NCBI RefSeq assembly: GCF_007828725.1
Contig: NZ_VIUW01000002.1
Span: 124,001-188,000, forward strand
Reading direction: 5' to 3'
Length of the DNA stretch: 64,000 nt
Source: Marihabitans asiaticum
GTDB taxonomy: Bacteria > Actinomycetota > Actinomycetes > Actinomycetales > Dermatophilaceae
This document shows, piece by piece, positions 52,876-62,295 of this stretch (positions within the stretch are counted from its first letter, which is position 1; each line of letters begins with the position of its first letter). The position numbers and the translations under genes were made by a program. The notes under the pieces are model-generated. The model was not told the origin of the DNA. It worked only from the letters and a program-made list of their open reading frames with translations, and made no database searches.

Positions 52876-53814
52876 CTACTTCTTCTCCTCGGTCAGGAGG
52901 GTGTCGAAGGCGTCGCCGTTCTCCTCGATCCAGGAGTCGATCGCCTCGGCTTCCTTGCCCTCGTCGAACTCGTTGACGACCTTGTCCTCGAGGGAGCCGT
53001 ACTGCTCGTCATCGAGCTGGATGCCCTTGATCAGCTCGGCGGCCTCGGGGTACTCCTCGGCGAAGCCCTTGGTGCCGAGGAAGTGCAGGCCCTCGCTGTC
53101 GCCGAGCGCACCCTTGGGGTCCTCGAGGTCGCGCATGCCGAACTCGCTGTTGGCCCAGAAGGGGCGCCACAGGGTCACGACGATCTCGTCCTCGTCGCCG
53201 GTGGCCTTCTTCAGCTCACCGAGCATCCCGGCGGTCGAGGAGGTGATCAGCTCGAAGTCGCCGTCCAGCCCGTACTGCGGGATGACCTGCTCCTTGGTCG
53301 CCTTGGTCAGGCCGGCGCCCGGCTCGATGCCGATGATCTTGCCGTCCAGCTCGTCCTTGAAGTCCGGGAGGTCCTCGATCGAGGTGATCTCGCTGTACTC
53401 CGGGACCGCGAAGGTCAGCTTGGCGTTGTCGTAGTAGGTGCCGACGTCCTCGATGTCGTCGCCGTACTCGTCCATGTAGGACTTGTGGGTGACCTCGGGC
53501 CAGGCCGAGGGGTACATGTCCACATCGCCCTGCGAGAGCGCGGTGTAGAGCGGGGCGGCCTCGGTGAGGGTCTGCATCTCGACCTCGTAGCCGAGCTTGC
53601 CGAGCTGGTCCTCGAGCAGGTAGGCCGTGCTCAGGCCGTCGGTCCAGCTCGGGATGAAGCCCATGGTGATGGTGCCCTTGTCACCGCTGTCACCGGCGCC
53701 CTCGCCGGAGCCGGAGTCCGAGCCACCGTCGTCGCTGCCGCAGGCAGCGAGGGTGAGCCCGAGGAGCGCGGCGCTGGCCGCGGCGGTCGTCGTGCGGAAT
53801 CGTCGAGAGGTCAT
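52876..53814 (-). CDS. Glycine betaine/choline ABC transporter substrate-binding lipoprotein
   Basis: A 312-residue OpuAC/ProX-type binding protein. A signal peptide with lipobox LAAC precedes an acidic Gly/Ser/Asp linker; the mature part begins ITMGFIPSWTDGLSTAY. Aromatic residues in YPSAWPEVTH and TLWRPFW fit the tryptophan box that holds quaternary ammonium compounds. ATG 53814 has AAAGGATGGAGAG upstream. It is the last gene of the importer operon (ATPase, permease, binding protein). Confidence 0.9.
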   Translation of the reverse strand: MTSRRFRTTTAAASAALLGLTLAACGSDDGGSDSGSGEGAGDSGDKGTITMGFIPSWTDGLSTAYLLEDQLGKLGYEVEMQTLTEAAPLYTALSQGDVDMYPSAWPEVTHKSYMDEYGDDIEDVGTYYDNAKLTFAVPEYSEITSIEDLPDFKDELDGKIIGIEPGAGLTKATKEQVIPQYGLDGDFELITSSTAGMLGELKKATGDEDEIVVTLWRPFWANSEFGMRDLEDPKGALGDSEGLHFLGTKGFAEEYPEAAELIKGIQLDDEQYGSLEDKVVNEFDEGKEAEAIDSWIEENGDAFDTLLTEEKK

Positions 53815-53875
53815 GTGCTCTCCATCCTTTCGGTGTCGGCACCTATCGGTCGGTGCCCGTCGTGCATCGGGGGTC

Positions 53876-54763
53876 TTAGGAGCTGGCGAAGCGGTCACGC
53901 ACCAGCCGGTACAGGGAGTGGGGGTAGCGCCCGGGGTCGCCGAGGGCGCCGGTGAGCCGATCGAGGAAGATCGCGAGGACCACCACGCCGAGACCGGCCT
54001 CGACACCCTGCGGGATGTTCAGGCTGGCGATCGAGGCGACAACCTCCTTGCCCAGGCCGTCGGCGCCGACGAACCCGGCGATGACCGCCATCGACAGGGC
54101 GAGCATGATCACCTGGTTGACGCCCGCCATGATCGTCGGGGTCGCCAGCGGGATCTGGATGCCGCGGAGGATCTGCCGGGGCGTCGCGCCGAAGGCCTGA
54201 CCGGCCTCGACCGTCTCGGAGTCGACCTGGCGGATGCCGAGCTCGGTGAAGCGCACACCCGGTGGCAGGGCGAAGATCACCGTGGCGAAGAGCCCGGGCA
54301 CCACGCCGACGCTGAAGAAGATGATCGCCGGGATGAGGTAGACGAAGGCCGGCATCGTCTGCATGAAGTCCAGCAGCGGCTTGACGACGGCGCTGACCCG
54401 GTCGTTACGGGCGGCAGCGATGCCGATCGGGACGGCGATCCCGACCGCGACGATGGTCGCGACGAGCACGAGGGCCAGGGTGAGCATGGCGTTCTCCCAC
54501 TGGCGCATCGAGGCGATCAGGGCGAAGGAGACCAGCGTGCCCAGGGCCAGCTGCCAGGACCGGACGAACCAGGCGATGAGGGCGAAGATGAGGATCATCA
54601 CCAGCACCGGCGGGGCGAGCAAGATGTCGACGAGCAGCTGGATGACCCAGCCCATCGCGGCGCTCAGCGCGTCGAAGACGGCCTCGGCGTTGTCGGTGAG
54701 CCAGTCCAGCACCTGGCTGGCCCACTCGCCGATCTCGATCCGGGGGAAGCTCTCCTCGTTCAT
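53876..54763 (-). CDS. Glycine betaine ABC transporter permease (ProW/OpuAB-like)
   Basis: A 295-residue permease with about six to seven membrane helices. DFMQTMPAFVYLIPAIIFF and the EAA-type loop AGQAFGATPRQILRGIQIPLA near residue 200 are typical of ProW. Its ATG overlaps the stop codon of the ATPase gene by four bases. The operon probably imports compatible solutes under osmotic stress. Confidence 0.93.
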   Translation of the reverse strand: MNEESFPRIEIGEWASQVLDWLTDNAEAVFDALSAAMGWVIQLLVDILLAPPVLVMILIFALIAWFVRSWQLALGTLVSFALIASMRQWENAMLTLALVLVATIVAVGIAVPIGIAAARNDRVSAVVKPLLDFMQTMPAFVYLIPAIIFFSVGVVPGLFATVIFALPPGVRFTELGIRQVDSETVEAGQAFGATPRQILRGIQIPLATPTIMAGVNQVIMLALSMAVIAGFVGADGLGKEVVASIASLNIPQGVEAGLGVVVLAIFLDRLTGALGDPGRYPHSLYRLVRDRFASS

Positions 54764-56043
54764 CGGGCCTCCTCGGTCTCGCTCTGAGCTGGTCGGTAGA
54801 TCTCGTGCGGGTCGGTGTCGCCCCCGCCGTCGGTCGTGGGCGAGTCCTCGGCGGGCGGCTCGACCTCCGGGTTGCCTCCGGCGGCGAGAAGGGTGACGAG
54901 CGGCACCGTCCCGAGCACCCGCTCCTGCTCGTCGAGGACGACGACCGGCCCCTGGTTCTGCGAGGCGCTGGTGTACATGTCAGCGAGTAGGGTGTCCGGC
55001 GCGGCGACGGCCAGCTGGTCCGGGCCGATGATCGGCAGGCTCTCGGAGCGCTCGCTCACCGCCTGTGCCACCGCGCCCTCCTCGACCATCCCGACGAGTC
55101 GGCGGTCCCGGCCCTGGACGACGAGCCAACGCATCTGGCCCTCGCGCATCAGCTTCTGCGCGGCCAGCGGCCCGGAGTCGCGCCCGATCACGGCCGGCGG
55201 TGACTCGAGCACGTCCGCGGCGGTGAGCACCCGACTGCGGTCGACGTCCTGGACGAAGGACGCGACGTAGTTGTTGACGGGGTCGTTGAGGATCTCCTGG
55301 GCGGTCCCGATCTGCTCGATCCGACCGTCGCGCATCATCGCGATCCGGTCGCCCAGGCGCATCGCCTCGTTGAGGTCGTGGGTGATGAAGAGGATCGTCT
55401 TGTCCAGCCGGTTCTGCAGATCGACGAGCTGGTCCTGCATGCCCCGCCGGATGAGCGGGTCGAGGGCGCTGAACGCCTCGTCCATGAGCAGGATGTCGCT
55501 GCCCGCCGCGAGGGCCCGTGCCAGGCCGACGCGCTGGCGCATCCCGCCAGACAGCTCGTCGGGCCGGTACCCGCCCCAGCCGCCGAGGTCGACCATCTCG
55601 AGGGCCTCCTCGGCCTTGCGGTGCCGGTCCGCCCGGTTCACCCCCTGGACCTCGAGGGCGTACGCGGCGTTCTCCCCCACGGTGCGGTGCGGCAGCAGCG
55701 CGAAGTGCTGGAAGACCATGCTGACCTTCTCGCGCCGGACCCGGCGCAGCTCCTCCCCCTTCGCGCGGGTCACGTTGACGTCACCGAGCGTGACGTCTCC
55801 GTCGGTCGGGGTGAGCAGGCCGTTGACCATCCGGATCAGGGTCGACTTGCCCGACCCGGACAGGCCCATCACGACGAAGATCTCGCCCGGCTCGATCTCG
55901 AAGTCGACGTCGACGACGGCAGCGGTCAGCCCAAGCTCTTCCTTGATCTCGGCTCGGCTGCGCCCCTGCTGCAGGGCGGTGACGCCTCGCTCGGGGCGTC
56001 GGCCGAAGACCTTGTAGAGATGACTGACGCTGATCGCGCTCAC
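54760..56043 (-). CDS. Glycine betaine ABC transporter ATP-binding protein (ProV/OpuAA-like)
   Basis: A 427-residue ATPase. An N-terminal extension typical of ProV precedes Walker A GLSGSGKST (about residue 60); the signature is LSGGMRQRVGLARAL and Walker B is DILLMDEAFSALDP. After residue 270 come two CBS-type modules, which in OpuA sense ionic strength. The final 40 residues are acidic and disordered. The GTG start at 56043 has CAGGAGA upstream. It is the first gene of the operon. Confidence 0.94.
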   Translation of the reverse strand: MSAISVSHLYKVFGRRPERGVTALQQGRSRAEIKEELGLTAAVVDVDFEIEPGEIFVVMGLSGSGKSTLIRMVNGLLTPTDGDVTLGDVNVTRAKGEELRRVRREKVSMVFQHFALLPHRTVGENAAYALEVQGVNRADRHRKAEEALEMVDLGGWGGYRPDELSGGMRQRVGLARALAAGSDILLMDEAFSALDPLIRRGMQDQLVDLQNRLDKTILFITHDLNEAMRLGDRIAMMRDGRIEQIGTAQEILNDPVNNYVASFVQDVDRSRVLTAADVLESPPAVIGRDSGPLAAQKLMREGQMRWLVVQGRDRRLVGMVEEGAVAQAVSERSESLPIIGPDQLAVAAPDTLLADMYTSASQNQGPVVVLDEQERVLGTVPLVTLLAAGGNPEVEPPAEDSPTTDGGGDTDPHEIYRPAQSETEEAR

Positions 56044-56268
56044 GGGTCTCCTGGGATGTCTCGGGACGGTGGGCCACCGCGGTCCTGGCCAGCGCGAGGT
56101 GACGAACGATCAGGCAGCTGACCCGCAGCACGTCCTCGTGCGCGACGGGTGGCAGATCCCCCCACCACACCATGCGGGCACCGCGACCTTCAAGAATTGG
56201 TCAAGATCGTGACCTCGCCGAGACCTCGGTGGGCGGGCTCTGGCGGGCGAAGGGGGTGGGGCCGGCGG

Positions 56269-57351
56269 TCAGTGCGGGTGGTCGTGGTCCACCGTGACCG
56301 GCAGCCCCGACTGGACGTCGGTGACCGGCATGGAGGAGTCGGCCGGCAGGTCGAGAGCGCTCACCGGGCGTGCCTTGAGCATCATCTGGGCGCCAAGGCT
56401 GGCGACCATCGCGCCGTTGTCGGTGCACAACCCTGGCCGGGGCACCCGCAGGGCGATCCCGGCCGCCTCGCAGCGCTCCTGGGCCATGGCCCTCAAGCGC
56501 GAGTTGGCCGCCACTCCCCCGCCGACCTGGAGCGCCGCGACGTCGTGCTCGGTGCAGGCGAGGACGGCCTTGCGGGTGAGCACGTCGACCACCGCCTCCT
56601 GGAAGGACGCGGCGACATCGGCGACCGGCAGGTCACGGCCGTCCCGCTGCTGCTGCTCCACCCACCGCGAGACGGCGGTCTTCAGGCCGCTGAAGGAGAA
56701 GTCGAAGCGGTGCCGCTCCATGTCCCGTCCGCTGGTCAGGCCGCGGGGGAAGTCGATGGTGATCTGCCCGACCTGGGCAGCCCGGTCGATGTGCGGCCCA
56801 CCGGGGAAGGGCAGGCCGAGCACCCGCGCCACCTTGTCGAAGGCTTCGCCCGCGGCGTCGTCGATGCTCGCGCCGAGGCTGCGGATGTCGTGGGTGACGT
56901 CGGGGACGAGCAGCAGCGAGGAGTGCCCGCCGGAGACGAGCAGCGCCATGGTCGGCTCGGGCAGCGGGCCGTGCTCGACGATGTCGACGGCGACGTGGCT
57001 GGCGAGGTGGTTGACCCCGTAGAGGGGTACGCCGAGCGCGAGGGAGAGCGCCTTGGCCGAGGCGACACCGACCATGAGCGCGCCGGCGAGCCCGGGTCCG
57101 GACGTGACCGCGATGCCGTCGAGGTCGGCCAACGCCACCCCCGCCTCGCGACAGGCTCGCTCGATCGTCGGCACCATCGCCTCGAGGTGGGCGCGGCTCG
57201 CGACCTCGGGCACCACCCCGCCGAAGCGGGCATGCTCCTCGACCGAGCTGGCGACGGCGTCGACGAGCAGCTCGGTTCCGTGGACGATCCCGACACCGGT
57301 CTCGTCGCAGGAGGTCTCGATGCCGAGGACCAGGGGCGTGGACTCGCTCAC
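56269..57351 (-). CDS. tsaD: tRNA N6-adenosine threonylcarbamoyltransferase TsaD
   Basis: A 360-residue ASKHA-fold enzyme that, with TsaB and TsaE, transfers threonylcarbamoyl to A37 of ANN-decoding tRNAs. It starts [16 protein letters not shown], has the iron-binding HLASHVAVD near residue 110 and [10 protein letters not shown], and later the GVAANSRLR and CTDNGAMVA motifs. The C-terminus ends in an unusual Asp/His tail (DHDHPH). GTG 57351 overlaps the rimI stop by four bases; it is the last gene of the chain. Confidence 0.95.
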   Translation of the reverse strand: MSESTPLVLGIETSCDETGVGIVHGTELLVDAVASSVEEHARFGGVVPEVASRAHLEAMVPTIERACREAGVALADLDGIAVTSGPGLAGALMVGVASAKALSLALGVPLYGVNHLASHVAVDIVEHGPLPEPTMALLVSGGHSSLLLVPDVTHDIRSLGASIDDAAGEAFDKVARVLGLPFPGGPHIDRAAQVGQITIDFPRGLTSGRDMERHRFDFSFSGLKTAVSRWVEQQQRDGRDLPVADVAASFQEAVVDVLTRKAVLACTEHDVAALQVGGGVAANSRLRAMAQERCEAAGIALRVPRPGLCTDNGAMVASLGAQMMLKARPVSALDLPADSSMPVTDVQSGLPVTVDHDHPH

Positions 57352-57893
57352 CCGGCCCCCTCCTCGCCGCTCCCCGACCGGCCCGACGTCCCCTGAGGTG
57401 CGAGCACCGCCTGCGACCCGAGCCTCGAAGGGTCCCCCAGATCCAGCCCGAGCACCAGCGCATCGACCCCACCCGGGTAGTACCCGCGTCGTGTCTGCAG
57501 CAGCTCGAAGCCTGCCCGTGCATACAGAGCGCGGGCCGCGTCGTTGTCGGCGCGGACCTCGAGCAGCATCCGCTGCGCGCCCGCCGCCGCGCTGCGCCGG
57601 ACGAGCTCGTCGAGCAGCCGCCGGCCCAGGCCGCACCCTCGAAGCTGCGGCGACACCGCGATCGTCATGACGTCGCTCACCTCGCCGGCGTGATCCATCC
57701 CCGCATAGCCGACGACGTCGTGCTCGTCCTCGACGAGGAGGTACTCGCGCCGCGGGCGGGCGGCGAGCTCGCCCCACCACGAGGCCGCGCTCCACGCGTC
57801 GTCGGGGTAGATCTCCCGCTCGAGCCGGACCAGGCGCGGGACGTCACGCCAGGACACCGGCCGCCAGCGGAGGGTCGGAGGCGAAGGGGTCAT
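57348..57893 (-). CDS. rimI: Ribosomal protein S18-alanine N-acetyltransferase RimI
   Basis: A 181-residue GNAT acetyltransferase. The acetyl-CoA loop is [16 protein letters not shown] near residue 92, and [13 protein letters not shown] is motif B. It has a longer C-terminal tail (about 30 Gly/Ser-rich residues) than the E. coli protein. Position between tsaB and tsaD is the conserved rimI locus. ATG 57893 overlaps the tsaB stop by four bases. Confidence 0.9.
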   Translation of the reverse strand: MTPSPPTLRWRPVSWRDVPRLVRLEREIYPDDAWSAASWWGELAARPRREYLLVEDEHDVVGYAGMDHAGEVSDVMTIAVSPQLRGCGLGRRLLDELVRRSAAAGAQRMLLEVRADNDAARALYARAGFELLQTRRGYYPGGVDALVLGLDLGDPSRLGSQAVLAPQGTSGRSGSGEEGAG

Positions 57894-58609
57894 GGCCGGC
57901 CCTTCGGCGCCGGAGGGCCACCCTCGCCCCGCAGGGTCGACGCGGGGCGGCCCGGGTCGGCGGCGTCCGGGCGGCGCAGGTAGAGCGGCTCGGTCGGCTG
58001 GTCCTCGCCGACGTGGTAGCGGGCGAGGGCGACGCCGCCGAGCGCGGCCGCGGAGACGTCGAGCGGGCCGACGGACTGCGGCAGGTGGTCGGGGTAGAGG
58101 TGGGGGCCGCGGCCGAGCGTCGGGAGCCCGCGCCAGTGCTCGGGCAGGTCCTGGGGTCGGCGCACCTCCGGCCCGGCGGTGCGCGCCCAGATGAGGTGGT
58201 CCTCGTCCTCGGGTGCCACCCGGTCGTAGACGCTGGTGTAGACCTCCTTGCGGCGAGCGTCGGTGGCGACCAGCACCGTGCCCTCTGCCCCGCCGAAGAA
58301 CCACTGCTGCGCCATCGCGTCGTGCGAGGGGACGCCGAGCACCGGGATGGACCGGGCATGGGCGAAGGACCGTCCGGTGACGATGCCGACGCGCAGCCCG
58401 GTGAAGGGACCCGGTCCGGTGCCGACGGCGACGAGCGTGATGTCCCCAGGAGTGGCATCGGCCTCGCGCAGCGCGCGCTCGATGAGCGGGGCGAGCTGCT
58501 CGGTGGTGGCGCGCGGGTCGATCACCGTCTGCTCGGCAAGCAGTCCCCCGTCGAGCCCGAGGACGGCCACGGTGATCGCCGAGGTCGAGGTGTCCAGCGC
58601 GAGCAGCAT
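57890..58609 (-). CDS. tsaB: tRNA threonylcarbamoyladenosine biosynthesis protein TsaB
   Basis: A 239-residue ASKHA-fold partner of TsaD. It opens LLALDTSTSAITVAVLG and carries the signature VGTGPGPFTGLRVGI near residue 66, which distinguishes TsaB from TsaD. No catalytic metal motif is present, as expected. ATG 58609 shares one base with the tsaE stop (TGATG), so translation is coupled. The C-terminal 25 residues are Pro/Gly-rich. Confidence 0.93.
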   Translation of the reverse strand: MLLALDTSTSAITVAVLGLDGGLLAEQTVIDPRATTEQLAPLIERALREADATPGDITLVAVGTGPGPFTGLRVGIVTGRSFAHARSIPVLGVPSHDAMAQQWFFGGAEGTVLVATDARRKEVYTSVYDRVAPEDEDHLIWARTAGPEVRRPQDLPEHWRGLPTLGRGPHLYPDHLPQSVGPLDVSAAALGGVALARYHVGEDQPTEPLYLRRPDAADPGRPASTLRGEGGPPAPKGRP

Positions 58610-59112
58610 CAGCGAGTCGCCTCCTGGTCGGTCCGTTCCGTGAGCGCCAGCGCCGCGTGCAGCTGAGCCATCCGTGCGCCGGTGAACGACCCGTACCCCA
58701 CCACGCTCAGCCGACGGGTCTCGTCGGCCGGGTCTGCCTCGAGCGTGATCTCCAGCCGGTCCTCGGCGAGGTCCTCGGCCAGTCCCGCACCCCACTCGAC
58801 GACGGTCACGCTCTCAGCGAGGTCGGTGTCGAGGTCGAGGTCGTCGAGCTCGGCGCTGCCGCCGAGACGGTAGGCGTCGACGTGCACCAGAGCGGGGCCG
58901 CCGACGAGGCTGGGGTGGACGCGGGCGATGACGAAGGTGGGCGAGGTCACCGGACCGCGGACACCCAGTCCTTCACCGATCCCCTGGGTGAGCGTCGTCT
59001 TGCCGGCGCCCAGTCCGCCGGTGAGGACGACGAGGTCCCCGGCCGCGAGCAGCCGCCCGATCCGGTGTCCGAGCGCGCGCGTGTCTTCTGCGGTCGCGAG
59101 CAGCGGTCTCAC
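58609..59112 (-). CDS. tsaE: tRNA threonylcarbamoyladenosine biosynthesis ATPase TsaE
   Basis: A 167-residue P-loop ATPase that resets the TsaB-TsaD complex. Walker A is TGGLGAGKTTLTQG near residue 32, SPTFVIARVH follows, and HVDAYRLGG is the Walker B-like metal box. The GTG at 59112 overlaps the hydrolase stop codon by four bases. Confidence 0.93.
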   Translation of the reverse strand: MRPLLATAEDTRALGHRIGRLLAAGDLVVLTGGLGAGKTTLTQGIGEGLGVRGPVTSPTFVIARVHPSLVGGPALVHVDAYRLGGSAELDDLDLDTDLAESVTVVEWGAGLAEDLAEDRLEITLEADPADETRRLSVVGYGSFTGARMAQLHAALALTERTDQEATR

Positions 59113-60236
59113 GCCTTGGCCTCCTCGTCCACCGCGTCACCGCGTGCCCGGCGCTGGCCCGCTGAGCCCGCAGACCCGGTGGCGGCGACACCCCGCTCGA
59201 TCAGGGCGAGGACCGCGCTCTCGACGACGTCGGGTCGCTCCATCGGCAGGAGGTGTCCCGCCCGAGGCACGACGACGTGGACGCTGTGCGGGACGAGCTC
59301 GACGATCTTGTCGCTGTGCGAGGGCGGGGTGAGCTGGTCTCTGCTGCCGCCGAGGACGAGCACCTCGGTCTGAGCCAACCCGGGCAGGGCGTCCCGCACG
59401 TCGAGGTCGTCGAGATGCGGCAGGAGCGCGGCGATGGTCTCCAGCGGGGTGGAGAAGATGACGTCGGAGAAGTAGTCGAGGGTCTCTGGGTCGGCCTTAC
59501 GACCGAACCCGTAGCGCTGGACCGAGGCACGCTCGGCGTCCCGGCCCACCCGTCGCAGGGCCCCCCACGCACCGCGCCGGCTGCCGATCTGACGCAGCAG
59601 ACCTGGCCCGAGCCGCACGATGAGCGCGTCGACCACCTTGCCCAGCCCGACGCTCACGACCCCCATCCCCCCGGCGCTGGTCGAGACGAGGGCGACGGCG
59701 CGGACGCGGTCGGCGACGAGCTCGGGGTAATGACCGGTGAAGCTCATGATCGTCATCCCACCCATCGAGTGCCCGACGAGCACGAGCGGCCCCTCCGGGA
59801 CGTGGGCGTCGATGACGCTGCGCAGGTCACGCCCCAGCTGCTCGATCGTGCAGTGCTCGAGCGCGCCGTGGCTCGAGAGCCCGTGGTTGCGCTGGTCGTA
59901 GGTGACGACTCGGTACCCGGCGAGCACGAGGGCCCGCCGCAGCGCGGTCCAGGCGGTGAGGTCGAGGGTGAAGCCGTGGCTGAGGACGACGGTCGGTCTG
60001 CCCTTGCGGGTCGACCCCTTCGGCTCGTCGATCTCGACGTGAAGCACGGTGCCGTCATCGGCGATGGCCGAGGAGACCTGGTCCGGGCTGTACCCCCAGG
60101 GGTGCGTCCCGTCAGGATGTGCGAGGTCCTCGCCGTCGTCGCGCTTGCGGGCCTGGGCGAAGAGCGCCCCGGCACCGGCCGCAGCGCCGGCACCGGCGAT
60201 CCCGGTGGCGATGGTCGTGCGCCGCGACGGCATCAC
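59109..60236 (-). CDS. Alpha/beta hydrolase with N-terminal membrane anchor or signal
   Basis: A 375-residue protein. Arg residues then an Ala/Gly-rich helix (TTIATGIAGAGAAAGAGAL) at the N-terminus look like a signal or anchor. The hydrolase core has VVLSHGFTLDLTAW, YDQRNHGLSSHG, the nucleophile elbow LVGHSMGGMTIM near residue 160, and a late AGHLLPMERP with the catalytic histidine. The gene between alr and tsaE encodes such a hydrolase in many actinobacteria; the substrate is unknown. GTG 60236 overlaps the alr stop; an ATG follows directly at 60233. Confidence 0.85.
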   Translation of the reverse strand: MMPSRRTTIATGIAGAGAAAGAGALFAQARKRDDGEDLAHPDGTHPWGYSPDQVSSAIADDGTVLHVEIDEPKGSTRKGRPTVVLSHGFTLDLTAWTALRRALVLAGYRVVTYDQRNHGLSSHGALEHCTIEQLGRDLRSVIDAHVPEGPLVLVGHSMGGMTIMSFTGHYPELVADRVRAVALVSTSAGGMGVVSVGLGKVVDALIVRLGPGLLRQIGSRRGAWGALRRVGRDAERASVQRYGFGRKADPETLDYFSDVIFSTPLETIAALLPHLDDLDVRDALPGLAQTEVLVLGGSRDQLTPPSHSDKIVELVPHSVHVVVPRAGHLLPMERPDVVESAVLALIERGVAATGSAGSAGQRRARGDAVDEEAKA

Positions 60237-61414
60237 GCCTCACCCCCGACGTACTCGCGGGGTACCCGGGCCCCGAGCCGGGTGACGATCTCGTAGCTGA
60301 TCGTCCCGGCCGCCTCGGCCCAGTCCTGGGCGGTGGGCTCACCGTCGACCCCCCTGCCGAAGAGCACCACCTCGTCACCGGCAGCAGCGGTGCTCGATGC
60401 CCCGAGATCGAGGACGAGCTGGTCCATGCACACCCTCCCTGCGACGGTGTGCCACGTCCCGTTGACGCTGATCGGGCCGGCGTTGCCGGCGTGCCGGGGC
60501 ACGCCGTCGGAGTACCCGAGCGGGACCAGGCCGAGGGTCGTGTCGGTCTCGGTGACGTACTCGTGCCCGTAGCTGACGCCCTGCCCGGCGGGCGCGGGTT
60601 TGACGTTGACCAGCCGCGCGGTGAGCCGCATCGCCTCGCGCAGCCCGAAGTCCTCCGGGCTGCCGAGGTCGGGCACCGGGGACAGGCCGAAGACCGAGAG
60701 GCCGGGGCGGACCATGTCGTAGGCGGCCGAGGGGTTGGTCAGGGTGGCCGCGGAGTTGGCCAGGTGGCGAAGGGGGGGAGCCAGCCCGATCCGGCGGGCC
60801 TGCTCGCAGATCTCCTCGAAGGTCTCCTGCTGGGCCCGTACCGTGGGGTGCGCGGGCGCGTCGGCCCAGGCGAAGTGGGACCAGATGCCCTCGACCTCCA
60901 CCGCTCCCTCTGCCTGGAGAGCCGCGGCACGGCGGAGCACCTGGTCGAGCCCGTCGCCCCAGGAGCCACCCCGCCCGAGCCCGGTGTCGACCTTGAGGTG
61001 GACGCGCACGGTCCGCCCGGTCGCCGAGGCGGCGGCGCCGATGGCCTCGATCGCCCACGACGCACCAGCAGAGAGGGTGATGTCTCGCTCGACCGCCTCG
61101 GTGAGGTCGTCACCGGGGGCGAAGAGCCAGGTGAGCAACGGGGCGTCGACCCCGGCCCGCCGGAGCGAGACCGCCTCCGCGAGCTGGGCGACGGCGAGGT
61201 AGCGAGCACCGCCGGCGAGCGCCGCACGGGCGGAGGGGACGAGCCCGTGACCGTAGGCGTCCGCCTTGATGACGGCCATGACCGACGCGTCGCCGGCCCG
61301 CCGGTCGAGCTCGCGGACGTTGTCGCTGATGGCGTCGAGGTCGATGCTCGCCCGGCTCGTCCCGTACCAGGGAGTGACCCCGGGCGAAGGGGGGTCGTGA
61401 GGGGGGCTCGTCAT
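60233..61414 (-). CDS. alr: Alanine racemase
   Basis: A 393-residue PLP enzyme making D-alanine for peptidoglycan. The PLP lysine is in AVIKADAYGHG near residue 43; the second catalytic residue, a tyrosine, is in VSYGHEYVT near residue 282; RVCMDQLVLD is conserved. The start ATG has GGAGG upstream and also a TAGGAT box (61424-61429) nine bases away, so either translation mode is possible. Confidence 0.95.
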   Translation of the reverse strand: MTSPPHDPPSPGVTPWYGTSRASIDLDAISDNVRELDRRAGDASVMAVIKADAYGHGLVPSARAALAGGARYLAVAQLAEAVSLRRAGVDAPLLTWLFAPGDDLTEAVERDITLSAGASWAIEAIGAAASATGRTVRVHLKVDTGLGRGGSWGDGLDQVLRRAAALQAEGAVEVEGIWSHFAWADAPAHPTVRAQQETFEEICEQARRIGLAPPLRHLANSAATLTNPSAAYDMVRPGLSVFGLSPVPDLGSPEDFGLREAMRLTARLVNVKPAPAGQGVSYGHEYVTETDTTLGLVPLGYSDGVPRHAGNAGPISVNGTWHTVAGRVCMDQLVLDLGASSTAAAGDEVVLFGRGVDGEPTAQDWAEAAGTISYEIVTRLGARVPREYVGGEA

Positions 61415-61461
61415 GGTGCCTCCATCCTAGGACGGGCGCCTCGCGACATCGCTCATGCCGC

Positions 61462-62295
61462 TCAGGGGCGGCGCCACTCATGTGGCGTGGTGGTCGTCAC
61501 GCAGACCAGCCCGGACCGCTCGAGGATCGGCCGGGAGCCCTCGGTGGAGTCGGAGTGGATGTAGCGCACACCCTGGTCGATCGCCGAGGCCGCCCGGGCC
61601 GCGGTGAGCGCCCGGTAGACACCACGGCGCCGCCACGCCGGCCTGGTCGCCCCGCCCCAGATCCCCGCGACGCCGCTGTCGGCGACGACCTCGAGCCGAC
61701 CGGCGCAGATCACCTCGCCACCGGCCTCGGCGACCCACATCTGCATGTCTCCCCGGCCGGAGACGATCCGGCGGACGAGCTCGTCGGCGATCCGCCGGGC
61801 GTCCTCCTCCGGCCCGCCGAAGACCGAGTGCGCGCACGCCTCGGCGGCGCGTACGCCCCCTTCGTCCTCGACGCGACGCACCGTGACCCCCTCGGGTGGG
61901 AGAGGACCGATCAGACCGGACGCCTCGCCGAGCATCACCGACTCGACCGGCTGCGGTTCCAGCCCGTGGCGACGCAGCGCGTCCTCCAGGCCCGGCGCGT
62001 GGTCGTGGCCACGCGTCTTCCACTCGACCACGTGGATGTCCGGGTCGGCCTGCAGCGGAGCCACGACCTCTGCGACGAGGTCGGCGATGCCCGAGGCGTC
62101 CAGCCCCCCGAGGTCGCGGTAGCTGATGAAGCCGCGGGACCTGCCGTAGCGACCGACGAGCACCGGCCCGACCTGCGCCACGCTATCGGCGGAGAGCATC
62201 TCGCCTTCGCGCAGGTGGGTGTCGTAGACCTCGAGCAGCTCATCGGCGGTCGCCGGGGCGGGAGCGACGGGGTGGGGCGAAGGGGTGTCGGTCAC
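61462..62295 (-). CDS. GNAT family N-acetyltransferase
   Basis: A 277-residue protein whose C-terminal half is a GNAT fold: AGRLEVVADSGVAGIWGGAT, then RPAWRRRGVYRALTAARA as the acetyl-CoA loop near residue 220, ending TEGSRPILERSGLV. The N-terminal half is a less conserved, acetyltransferase-like domain. Substrate is unknown. GTG 62295 overlaps the nnr stop by four bases. Confidence 0.85.
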   Translation of the reverse strand: MTDTPSPHPVAPAPATADELLEVYDTHLREGEMLSADSVAQVGPVLVGRYGRSRGFISYRDLGGLDASGIADLVAEVVAPLQADPDIHVVEWKTRGHDHAPGLEDALRRHGLEPQPVESVMLGEASGLIGPLPPEGVTVRRVEDEGGVRAAEACAHSVFGGPEEDARRIADELVRRIVSGRGDMQMWVAEAGGEVICAGRLEVVADSGVAGIWGGATRPAWRRRGVYRALTAARAASAIDQGVRYIHSDSTEGSRPILERSGLVCVTTTTPHEWRRP